Positions 1 to 6,842 of a stretch of DNA of 6,886 bases are shown piece after piece. The DNA is taken from NCBI GenBank assembly GCA_023432235.1, contig JAEYUX010000110.1, forward strand, positions 1-6,886, in the 5' to 3' direction. This DNA is from Actinomycetes bacterium (GTDB taxonomy: Bacteria > Actinomycetota > Actinomycetes > Actinomycetales > Demequinaceae). A program made the translations under genes and the position numbers. Under the pieces are notes generated by a model. It had not been told where the DNA came from and searched no databases. It saw only the letters and a program-made list of their open reading frames with translations. Within the stretch, counting starts at the first letter, position 1. Each line of letters begins with the position of its first letter.

Positions 1-222
1 CTCGCCTTCGAACGTCAATGGTGGCGTTTCGCTGGGTCCAAAGAGGATGCGATCCGTGCCGAGTTCGCAATGTCGGCCACCGAGTACTACCAAGTGCTCA
101 ACTCCCTCATCGACACCGAGGCCGCGCTCGCGCACGACCCAATGCTTGTCAAGCGCCTGCGCCGGATGCGCACCACTCGGCAGCGTGGACGTGCGAGCCG
201 CGCGCTCGACAACCTCCATTAG
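1..222 (+). CDS. DUF3263-family protein, 3' part
   Basis: The open frame enters from the left edge and ends at a TAG at 220-222, giving the last 73 residues; the start lies outside the window. I recognise the pattern of the actinobacterial DUF3263 family: an N-terminal FERQWW motif, a lysine/glutamate/isoleucine/arginine stretch (KEDAIR), an SATEYYQVLN segment, and a basic DPMLVKRLRRMR segment followed by an arginine-rich tail. The family is small (roughly 80-100 residues), so only a few residues are probably missing. Its function is not established; the compact helical, basic make-up would suit a DNA- or RNA-binding role, but that is inference. It sits 15 bases upstream of the LytR_C gene in the same frame, a neighbour pairing I recall as common in actinobacteria, so the two are probably cotranscribed. 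The family call rests on memory of the pattern, not on a search. Confidence 0.85.
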   Translation, partial: LAFERQWWRFAGSKEDAIRAEFAMSATEYYQVLNSLIDTEAALAHDPMLVKRLRRMRTTRQRGRASRALDNLH

Positions 223-237
223 GGGTACCGTTTCCAC

Positions 238-834
238 GTGTCACAGTTCGAGCGCGATGAATTCGACGAGATCGCTACCACGCGGGGCCCTATTGGGGTG
301 CACCGCAAGAAGAGATCACCGTGGAACATGGTCATCGCTGCGGTCGCGGTCGCGCTTCTCGCCGGAGGTCTCGGTTTCGCGTGGGTGGTTTATCTGTGGC
401 GTGCCGAGGGCAACGACGGCTTGCCGCCTATCGGCGATGTCGCTGCTCCGACGATCACCCAGACGCAGGTGACCGAACCCACGGAAGCCCCGAGCACTGT
501 GGAACCGACGCCGTCTGAAACCCCTGAACCGACGCCCACGGCCACCGTTGAGCCCATTCGCTACGACACCGCGATCTCGGTGCTGAACGGTGCTGGAGTG
601 TCGGGACTCGCTGGCCGCAACGCGGAAACACTTGAAGGCGCCGGATACACGGCGGTGAGTGCGGGCAACCTCACTGCGAACAAGCCCGCCGCGAACGTTG
701 TCCGATACGCAGACCCCATTTATGAGCAGACGGCGATCGACGTTGCCGCGAAACTTGGCATTTCGACGGTCGAGCGCGGGGTCACCCCCGACGGATCGGT
801 CACCGTGCTACTCGTCACGAATAACCTCGGCTAA
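238..834 (+). CDS. Membrane-anchored LytR C-terminal domain protein
   Basis: This is a 198-residue protein. Residues 1-30 are charged and basic near the membrane (HRKKR at 22-26). Residues about 31-54 form one hydrophobic helix. Residues about 71-106 are a Pro/Thr/Glu linker with repeated EPT/TPTP units. Residues about 107-197 match the LytR_C domain (pfam LytR_C), with the hallmark SVLNGAGVSGLAGR segment and an ending of mixed strands (VTVLLVTNN). The expected topology is a short cytoplasmic N-terminus with the domain outside the membrane, on a stalk. The LytR-CpsA-Psr catalytic domain is absent, so it is not itself a wall-polymer ligase; a cell-envelope accessory role is inference. The GTG at 238 is the first start after the upstream TAG; AGGGG at 221-225 is a 12-base-distant, loosely spaced ribosome site. 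Later in-frame starts at 298 (GTG) and 328 (ATG) would trim the cytoplasmic tail only. Confidence 0.85.
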   Translation: MSQFERDEFDEIATTRGPIGVHRKKRSPWNMVIAAVAVALLAGGLGFAWVVYLWRAEGNDGLPPIGDVAAPTITQTQVTEPTEAPSTVEPTPSETPEPTPTATVEPIRYDTAISVLNGAGVSGLAGRNAETLEGAGYTAVSAGNLTANKPAANVVRYADPIYEQTAIDVAAKLGISTVERGVTPDGSVTVLLVTNNLG

Positions 835-904
835 GCGCGGCTCAGCTCGATCCTCACCTCACGCGTCGGCAACTTTTTCCACCCGCGAAACTTGGCGTCG
901 GCCA

Positions 905-931
905 TTTGCACTCTCTGGGTGAGAGTGCCAG
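905..931. promoter_or_regulatory. Second, imperfect CIRCE-like operator
   Basis: TTTGCACTC at 905-913, a 9-base spacer, then GAGTGCCAG at 923-931. Against the CIRCE consensus (TTAGCACTC, N9, GAGTGCTAA) this is 8 of 9 in the left arm and 7 of 9 in the right arm. The core GCACTCTC (908-915) and GAGAGTGC (921-928) form a perfect 8-bp inverted repeat around five bases. It lies over the -35 box and spacer of the groEL promoter, and its centre is 34 bp upstream of the perfect CIRCE. It could be a weaker HrcA site; its mismatches may also be forced by the promoter boxes that share the same bases. Confidence 0.7.
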
Positions 932-934
932 AAT
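906..934 (+). promoter_or_regulatory. Probable groEL promoter
   Basis: A -35 box TTGCAC (906-911) and a -10 box CAGAAT (929-934) are separated by exactly 17 bp. This resembles a housekeeping sigma-factor (SigA/HrdB type) promoter. Transcription would begin near 941, inside the first arm of the perfect CIRCE, leaving a leader of about 140 bases before groEL. The arrangement fits repression by HrcA and relief on heat shock. No mapped start is available, so the exact +1 is inference. Confidence 0.7.
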
Positions 935-938
935 CTCA

Positions 939-965
939 TTAGCACTCGACCCACTTGAGTGCTAA
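939..965. promoter_or_regulatory. CIRCE operator (HrcA binding site)
   Basis: TTAGCACTC at 939-947 and GAGTGCTAA at 957-965 are a perfect 9-bp inverted repeat with a 9-base spacer, identical to the CIRCE consensus in both arms. HrcA binds this element and represses chaperone genes until heat shock; GroEL itself helps keep HrcA active, giving feedback. The element sits at the predicted groEL transcription start, so bound repressor would block initiation, and the transcribed inverted repeat would also lie at the very 5' end of the mRNA. Confidence 0.95.
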
Positions 966-1064
966 AGCTTCGGCGCTGACGATGAGGCGCATGACCGGCG
1001 TGACGTGAACGCTAGGGAGTGCGTCGTCCGTCGCGGGCATCGGCTGCGCCAACTACCCATCGAA

Positions 1065-1070
1065 AGAGGA
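1065..1070 (+). promoter_or_regulatory. groEL ribosome binding site
   Basis: AGAGGA ends ten bases before the ATG at 1081. The purine run is the only good Shine-Dalgarno match near the gene and supports the ATG at 1081, which also gives the universal MAKIIAFDEEAR start of the family. The spacing is slightly longer than ideal. Confidence 0.7.
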
Positions 1071-1080
1071 ACACACACCC

Positions 1081-2706
<1,626 letters not shown>

Positions 2707-2722
2707 GGAATCCCCGGCATTC

Positions 2723-2790
2723 GCCGGCGGAGGTTCACCGCTCGGGGCGGTCAGGCTTGATCCCCTCCCGGTGAACCTCCGCCGGCTTTT
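2723..2790 (+). terminator. Intrinsic terminator of groEL
   Basis: The arms 2723-2740 and 2769-2786 are an 18-bp perfect, GC-rich inverted repeat (GCCGGCGGAGGTTCACCG and its complement). They are separated by a 28-base loop that holds a further GGGG/CCCC pair (2744-2747 with 2762-2765). TTTT follows directly at 2787-2790. It starts 17 bases after the groEL stop codon. The T run lies only on the plus-strand side, so it should end groEL transcription; reading from DUF4031 in the other direction has no T run. The T tract is short, but the stem is very stable. Confidence 0.9.
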
Positions 2791-2822
2791 CCGTACCTTA
2801 GGGCGGCGGCTGGGCGGCTTGG

Positions 2823-3089
2823 TTAGCGGCGGTCGGCGGCTTTGATTCGAAGGCCTGAAGCCCGCAGACGCTTGATGAGCGTGCGGGAGTCGACGAGTTG
2901 CACGCCGGCGCGCATGAGATCGTCGTAGCGTTCGGCGGGAACGTCGTAGTGGTCGAGATCGAACGCTCGCTCAGGGATCCCCACGTGGCGAGCGAGGGCG
3001 TGGAGCTCATCAAGCGAGACGTCGGACACCAGGTGTCCCCATACGGTCCCGTGGCGAGGCCACAGCGGGGGATCGACGAGCACGGCCAT
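2823..3089 (-). CDS. DUF4031 domain-containing protein
   Basis: This is an 88-residue soluble protein filling the whole DUF4031 domain. Visible family features are VDPPLWPRHG at 5-14, the WGHLVSD segment at 17-23, a DHYDVPAERYDDL segment at 46-58 and a C-terminal basic part (SRTLIKRLRASGLR, 68-81). The conserved Asp, His and Trp positions hint at a binding or catalytic site, but no function is established and I do not assign one. The ATG at 3089 is the only possible start: the frame hits a TGA two codons upstream (3093-3095). No Shine-Dalgarno sequence precedes it, and a TACTCT box ends eight bases before the ATG, so the mRNA may be leaderless. The gene converges with groEL and diverges from the cold-shock gene. 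Confidence 0.85.
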   Translation of the reverse strand: MAVLVDPPLWPRHGTVWGHLVSDVSLDELHALARHVGIPERAFDLDHYDVPAERYDDLMRAGVQLVDSRTLIKRLRASGLRIKAADRR

Positions 3090-3097
3090 AGGTCAGC

Positions 3098-3103
3098 AGA
3101 GTA
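3098..3103 (-). promoter_or_regulatory. Possible -10 box of the DUF4031 gene
   Basis: Read on the minus strand, TACTCT fits the TANNNT pattern of actinobacterial -10 boxes. It lies eight bases before the ATG at 3089, so transcription would start at or one or two bases before the start codon. I see no good -35 box at 16-19 bp. A six-base match alone is weak; the lack of a ribosome site in front of the gene makes it more believable. Confidence 0.4.
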
Positions 3104-3132
3104 CGTGGTCGCGCACACGCTTCCCCTCATCG

Positions 3133-3163
3133 CCCACGTGGATCCAGTGGGTGCATGACCCAC
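3133..3163. promoter_or_regulatory. Cluster of palindromes between divergent genes, operator-like
   Basis: Three symmetric elements are packed into 31 bases: CCACGTGG (3134-3141), TGGATCCA (3139-3146), and GTGGGT with ACCCAC around five bases (3147-3163). CCCAC at 3133-3137 also pairs with GTGGG at 3147-3151, so alternative pairings exist. The cluster lies midway between the DUF4031 and cold-shock starts and covers the likely -35 region of the latter. It looks like a regulator binding site shared by both genes, but no known operator consensus is matched, and it could be chance in GC-rich DNA. Confidence 0.4.
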
Positions 3164-3185
3164 GCGAACTGCGCGCAGGTAGACT
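3155..3185 (+). promoter_or_regulatory. Possible promoter of the cold-shock operon
   Basis: TAGACT at 3180-3185 is a good actinobacterial -10 match. ATGACC at 3155-3160 (four of six to TTGACA) is a weak -35 with 19 bp between. Transcription would begin near 3192, giving a leader of about 34 bases that includes the GGAG ribosome site. This is a short leader, unlike the long thermosensing leader of E. coli cspA. Confidence 0.45.
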
Positions 3186-3213
3186 GAGCGGACCCGCGCA
3201 AGCGGACTGAAAT

Positions 3214-3217
3214 GGAG
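3214..3217 (+). promoter_or_regulatory. Ribosome binding site that sets the cold-shock gene start
   Basis: GGAG lies eight bases before the GTG at 3226. An upstream in-frame GTG at 3217 overlaps this GGAG and so cannot use it. The site therefore selects 3226, which gives the family-typical PTGRVKFYD beginning. Confidence 0.75.
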
Positions 3218-3225
3218 TGAGAGAC

Positions 3226-3609
3226 GTGCCTACCGGTCGAGTGAAGTTCTATGACGCTGAGAAGGGCTTCGGCTTCATCGCGAGTGACGATGGAGGCGAG
3301 GTCTTCCTGCATGCGTCCGCGTTGCCTGAAGGGGTGACGTCACTGCGCAATGGCACCAAGGTCGAGTTCTCGATCGTGGACGGCCGGCGCGGTCCATCCG
3401 CGATGGCGCTCACCGTGACCGAGCCCGTTGCGTCCGTTGTCGCTGCAAGCCGCAAGTCCACGGATGACATGACCGTGATTGTCGAGGACCTCATCAAGAT
3501 GCTTGAGAGCGTCTCCTCGTCCTTGCGCCGCGGCAAGTACCCCGAGCTTGCGCGAGGATCAAAGGTCGCGGCCGTTCTGCGTGCCGTTGCCGAGCAACTG
3601 GACGGATGA
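3226..3609 (+). CDS. Cold-shock domain protein with C-terminal extension
   Basis: This 127-residue protein begins with a cold-shock domain at about 3-66, a five-stranded OB fold that binds single-stranded RNA and DNA and melts mRNA structure. The RNP1 motif is KGFGFI (13-18). The RNP2 motif is VFLHAS (26-31), in which alanine replaces the phenylalanine of the VFVHFS form found in E. coli CspA, while the histidine is kept. Residues about 78-127 are a predicted helical extension (VIVEDLIKMLESVSSSLRR, then KVAAVLRAVAEQL). Small CspA-type proteins of about 67 residues lack it, but longer actinobacterial homologues carry one; it could mediate dimer or partner binding. The start is GTG 3226 because of the GGAG site. 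The stop is one base before the DUF3027 ATG (TGAGATG), so translation is probably coupled. Confidence 0.93.
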   Translation: MPTGRVKFYDAEKGFGFIASDDGGEVFLHASALPEGVTSLRNGTKVEFSIVDGRRGPSAMALTVTEPVASVVAASRKSTDDMTVIVEDLIKMLESVSSSLRRGKYPELARGSKVAAVLRAVAEQLDG

Positions 3610-3610
3610 G

Positions 3611-4492
3611 ATGGCAACTGCCACCGATGTGAGTGTTGACGAGATCGCGCGTCAGGCCGCTATTGAGACCGCCGATGACGAGTCTGCGGTTGGCCGTCTG
3701 CTCGGCACTGAGACGTCCGACGCTGTTGTCACCGTTCGCTTTGAGTGTGAGTTGGCGGGCTACCGGGGTTGGGTGTGGAGCGTTGACCTGACCGTGCTGG
3801 ACGGCGTTGCCACTGTTGCGGAGTCCGCTCTGCTGCCGGGGGAGCAGGCGCTTCTCGCCCCTGAATGGGTGCCGTGGTCGGACCGGATCCGCCCGGGAGA
3901 CCTCGAACCAGGCATGGTGCTTCCCTACATCGCCGATGACCCTCGTGTCGTCCCCGGCTACACCGCGACCGGTGATGTCGATCGCGATGAAATGGCGATC
4001 TTTGAGTTTGGCCTGGGCCGCGCCCGCGTCCTTGCGCCGGAGGCGCGCGATGCCGTTGCCGACCGGTGGTACCGCGGATCGCATGGGCCGAGCGCAGCGT
4101 CGGCCGTTGCGTCGTCCGCGCCGTGCTCAACCTGTGCGTTCTTTGTCCCGATGACGGGCTCACTGCGGATGTTGTTTGGTGCGTGCACCAACGAGTGGTC
4201 GCCCTCCGATGGGCGCGTGGTGAGCGTGGACCACGGCTGCGGCGCGCACTCGGAGACCGAAGCCGAACGGCGCATGTCCGAATGGCCCACTCCGGAACCC
4301 CTTGTCGATACCGATGCTGTGGGCGCCTTCGCTTTGGATGAGCCGGACATCGCCGTCAACGAAGCCGACAGCAGTGAAGATGAGCCCGAATCTCCCGAGC
4401 TCCCGGCACCGACGGAGGGCACAGACGTGCCAGCCGACGCGCCCGAGCAAGCGTCGGCCGAAGTAAGTGCCGAGGAACGCGCGGCTGAATAA
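3611..4492 (+). CDS. DUF3027 family protein, putative zinc-binding
   Basis: This 293-residue protein matches the actinobacterial DUF3027 family as I recall it. Residues about 45-75 contain GYRGWVWSV and an LLPGEQALLAPEWVPWSDR block (75-92). RPGDLEPG is at 94-101, DPRVVPGY at 110-117, and a conserved ELGLGR-like segment, here EFGLGRARVL, at 132-141. Four cysteines follow: C172 and C175 (CSTC), C192 (GACTNEW) and C210 (HGCGAHSE), with H209 and H213 nearby; the spacing suggests one zinc site. Residues from about 230 to 293 are a low-complexity acidic Pro/Glu/Asp/Ala tail, probably disordered. There is no signal peptide or membrane helix. The function is unknown. The ATG at 3611 was chosen because it follows the cold-shock stop by one base; the open frame continues upstream, but inside that gene. 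Its end overlaps the MFS gene. Confidence 0.88.
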   Translation: MATATDVSVDEIARQAAIETADDESAVGRLLGTETSDAVVTVRFECELAGYRGWVWSVDLTVLDGVATVAESALLPGEQALLAPEWVPWSDRIRPGDLEPGMVLPYIADDPRVVPGYTATGDVDRDEMAIFEFGLGRARVLAPEARDAVADRWYRGSHGPSAASAVASSAPCSTCAFFVPMTGSLRMLFGACTNEWSPSDGRVVSVDHGCGAHSETEAERRMSEWPTPEPLVDTDAVGAFALDEPDIAVNEADSSEDEPESPELPAPTEGTDVPADAPEQASAEVSAEERAAE

Positions 4493-5693
4493 GTCAAGAC
4501 CGCCCCGTCGCCCCGAGGTGCGTGATCTCGCGCTCTCGGTATACCTGCCCACCCTCGTGGCAGAAATTGGCATCGGCGCTACCTTGCCGCTCTTCGCGCT
4601 GTCCGCCCTCGCAATCGGCGAGCCGGCAACTGTCGCTTCTCTCGCTGTCACGCTGTACTCCGGCGGGCGCATGCTCGGTTCTGCCTGGGGAGGGTCGCTG
4701 GCGAGCCACCGGGGCCCAATTCCGGCCACCTTCCTTGCCTACGCAGTGCTTGCGGTGGGTGCCGTCATGTGTGCGCTCGCGGACACCGTGCTTGTGCTGT
4801 CGCTGGGCGTCGCGCTGATCGGTATCGGTCACGCGGGCGTTCACGTCGCACGGCAGGCGCACGTCGACGCCCTCGCAAGTCCCACGATGCGCGCACGTGC
4901 ACTCACGACGATGGCGGGCACATGGAGGGTAGGCAACTTCATCGGTCCTTTCGGGGGCGCTGCGCTGATCCACCGTTACGGGCTTGAGTCGGGCTACGTG
5001 TTCGCCGCAGTGACGGTGGCGCTTGGTGTTGCCGTGCTTGCCATGACGGCGCCGCGGCACCTGCGCATCAATAAGGCCGACCGTCAACGCTTCACGATGA
5101 AGGCGGTACTTGGACCGCAGATGCGAGTGCTGTCCACGCTCGGCGTGGGTGTGTTGTTGATGGGTGCGGTGCGGCAAGCGCGCGTCGCGGTGATCCCGTT
5201 GTGGGCCGCTCACGTGGGGCTCAGCGACTCATCGACATCACTTGTCTTTGGGATCGCCACCGTGGTGGACATGGCGATGTTCATTCCGGCCGGTTACGTG
5301 ATGGACAGGTGGGGAAGGGTGTGGACCGCCGTGCCATCAGCGCTTGCTTTGGCAGCGGGAGCGGCCGCCCTGCCGTTTACTCACGGCTTCGCTCAAGTGG
5401 CCGCTGCCTCGTTCCTGTTGGGGCTAGGGCACGGATGGGGCACCGGGGTGGTGATGACACTTGGTGCCGACGCTGCGCCAGAGCAGGGCCGCGCTGTGTT
5501 CTTGGGAGCGTGGTCGATTCTCCAAGACGTGGGCGGAGCTATAGGTCCGGCGGTGCTTGCAGCCGGTGCCGCGATCGCACTACCCGTGGGCTTCTTTGCG
5601 GTGGGCGGCGTGGGAGCCGCAGCGGCGGGCACGCTGTATCGCTTTGTTCCTCGGCGCACTGACGGTGCGCGGAGCTCGCCGGGCACTCCGTAG
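4467..5693 (+). CDS. MFS transporter, 12 transmembrane helices
   Basis: A hydrophobic integral membrane protein of 408 residues from GTG 4467. After a basic N-terminus (1-20) I count about twelve helices in two halves, with the central cytoplasmic loop near 196-218. The loop 2-3 signature is degenerate (GGSLASHRG, 75-83), while the matching one in the second half is clear (GYVMDRWGR, 276-284). TM4-TM5 carries ARQAHVDALASP and GTWRVGNFIGPFGGAAL, typical of drug or metabolite exporters of the DHA type; the substrate is unknown. The start is uncertain. GTG 4467 has no good ribosome site; a GAGGAA at 4472-4477 instead stands seven bases before an in-frame CTG at 4485; another GTG is at 4518. All options keep every helix. 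The gene overlaps the DUF3027 end and is probably the last of the operon. It converges on serC with nine bases between, and I see no terminator there. Confidence 0.9.
   Translation: MPRNARLNKSRPPRRPEVRDLALSVYLPTLVAEIGIGATLPLFALSALAIGEPATVASLAVTLYSGGRMLGSAWGGSLASHRGPIPATFLAYAVLAVGAVMCALADTVLVLSLGVALIGIGHAGVHVARQAHVDALASPTMRARALTTMAGTWRVGNFIGPFGGAALIHRYGLESGYVFAAVTVALGVAVLAMTAPRHLRINKADRQRFTMKAVLGPQMRVLSTLGVGVLLMGAVRQARVAVIPLWAAHVGLSDSSTSLVFGIATVVDMAMFIPAGYVMDRWGRVWTAVPSALALAAGAAALPFTHGFAQVAAASFLLGLGHGWGTGVVMTLGADAAPEQGRAVFLGAWSILQDVGGAIGPAVLAAGAAIALPVGFFAVGGVGAAAAGTLYRFVPRRTDGARSSPGTP
4472..4477 (+). promoter_or_regulatory. Shine-Dalgarno-like GAGGAA near the MFS start
   Basis: GAGGAA is the best purine match around the MFS start. 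It lies downstream of GTG 4467 and seven bases ahead of CTG 4485, in the ideal range. It also encodes Glu-Glu in the DUF3027 tail, so part of its conservation could be coding. Confidence 0.45.
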
Positions 5694-5702
5694 ATCGAGG
5701 CC

Positions 5703-6836
5703 CTACGCGCGCGCGGCGCCGCCGTTATCGATGACCCAATCGATGCAGGCGAGCAGCGCCTCCACATCGGCGAGCTCAACTGCAGGGAACACGCCAATGC
5801 GCAACTGGTTGCGGCCCAGCTTGCGGTAGGGGAAGACGTCCACGATGCCGTTGGCGCGCAGCGTCCCAATGAGAGCCGTCGCGTCAATCGAGTCGTCGAG
5901 GTCGATCGTCGCGACCACTGGCGAACGGTGTTCGGGGTTCGCTACGAACGGTGTCGCGAAGTCGCGGGACTCAGCCCACGTGTAGATCGTGTTGGACGAG
6001 GCGGCGGAGCGCGCCGCCATCGCCGCGAGCCCGCCTTCACCGAGCATCCACTCAAGCTGCGCACGCATCATGAGCAGCGGCGCAAGGGCAGGGGTGTTGA
6101 GCGTCTGCTCCGCGCGAGAGTTCGTGACTGCCTCGGCGAGGGACAGCGACGGAGGAATGTAGCGACCGCTCTGGGCCACCGACTCGATACGGGAAATCGC
6201 GGCAGGTGAGGCGAGAGCAAACCACAAGCCACCGTCGGACGCAAAGGACTTCTGGGGCGCAAAGTAATAGAAGTCCACCTGCGTGACGTCAATGTCAATG
6301 CCGCCTGCGGCGGACGTGCCATCAATCACCATGAGGGCGTCGCCCGCGCCCTCAACTCGGCGGACAGGGGCGGTGGCGCCGGTGGACGTCTCGTTGTGGG
6401 GCCAGGCGTACACGTCCACGCCGTCCTCACGCTGAGGCAGCACGATTGAGCCGGGTTCCGCGGTACGAATGGTGGGGTCTCCCAGGTGAGGAGCCGCCTT
6501 CACGCTTGCACCGAATTTGGAGCCGAACTCGCCGAACGCGCATAGTTGCGCAGTCTTCTCGATGAGCCCAAAAGCAGCCGCGTCCCACACGAACGTGGAG
6601 CCGCCGTTTGACAAGAGCACCTCGTAACCGTCCGGCAGTGCGTATAACTCGGCGAGCATGCGGCGCACATCGCCAACGAGTCCGCGCACCGGCGCTTGGC
6701 GGTGCGAGGTGCCCAAAACGGTGGGGTTGGCGGCAACGATTGCCTGGACTTGCGCGTCGCGCACCTTGGACGGACCCGAACCGAAACGTCCGTCCTTCGG
6801 CAGCAAGTGAGAGGGAATCGTGTGCTCAACCGTCAT
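5703..6836 (-). CDS. serC: Phosphoserine aminotransferase
   Basis: SerC transfers an amino group from glutamate to 3-phosphohydroxypyruvate, the second step of serine synthesis. The same enzyme can act on the phosphohydroxythreonine precursor of pyridoxal phosphate. The 377 residues (from ATG 6836) match the actinobacterial branch, like M. tuberculosis SerC. DGRFGSGPSKVR is at 15-26, GTSHRQ at 42-47, NGGSTFVWDAAAFGL at about 77-91, the HNETSTG substrate/cofactor segment at 147-153, DGTSAAGG at 172-179 with the PLP-ring aspartate, the Schiff-base lysine K196 in APQKSFASDGG, and YRKLGRNQLRIG at 337-348. No key residue is missing. A GTG two codons upstream (6842) is the alternative start. I prefer the ATG because a TAGATT -10 box ends six bases before it and no ribosome site exists, suggesting a leaderless mRNA. 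The gene converges on the MFS gene. Confidence 0.96.
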   Translation of the reverse strand: MTVEHTIPSHLLPKDGRFGSGPSKVRDAQVQAIVAANPTVLGTSHRQAPVRGLVGDVRRMLAELYALPDGYEVLLSNGGSTFVWDAAAFGLIEKTAQLCAFGEFGSKFGASVKAAPHLGDPTIRTAEPGSIVLPQREDGVDVYAWPHNETSTGATAPVRRVEGAGDALMVIDGTSAAGGIDIDVTQVDFYYFAPQKSFASDGGLWFALASPAAISRIESVAQSGRYIPPSLSLAEAVTNSRAEQTLNTPALAPLLMMRAQLEWMLGEGGLAAMAARSAASSNTIYTWAESRDFATPFVANPEHRSPVVATIDLDDSIDATALIGTLRANGIVDVFPYRKLGRNQLRIGVFPAVELADVEALLACIDWVIDNGGAARA

Positions 6837-6842
6837 GCCCAC

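Noticed and set aside
47..472. Plus-strand frame overlapping the DUF3263 and LytR_C genes
   Set aside because: Serine/arginine-rich shadow translation that crosses two genes with recognisable domains.
944..960. CTTGAGT (954-960) as half of a HAIR site for HspR
   Set aside because: The partner ACTCAAG is missing at the right spacing; the bases are accounted for by the CIRCE right arm and its spacer.
2790..2845. Repeated GGCGGC units as a possible tandem repeat or repeat element
   Set aside because: The units are irregular and few, and part is the 3' end of the DUF4031 gene; ordinary GC-rich composition.
2798..3163. 121-codon minus-strand frame overlapping the DUF4031 gene
   Set aside because: It is in a different frame from the DUF4031 protein, which has clear family motifs; its own sequence is Ser/Thr/Pro/Ala-rich without domain features.
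4494..5213. 239-codon minus-strand frame opposite the MFS gene
   Set aside because: Rich in Arg, His and Gly, with no hydrophobic core pattern; a shadow of the transporter coding strand.
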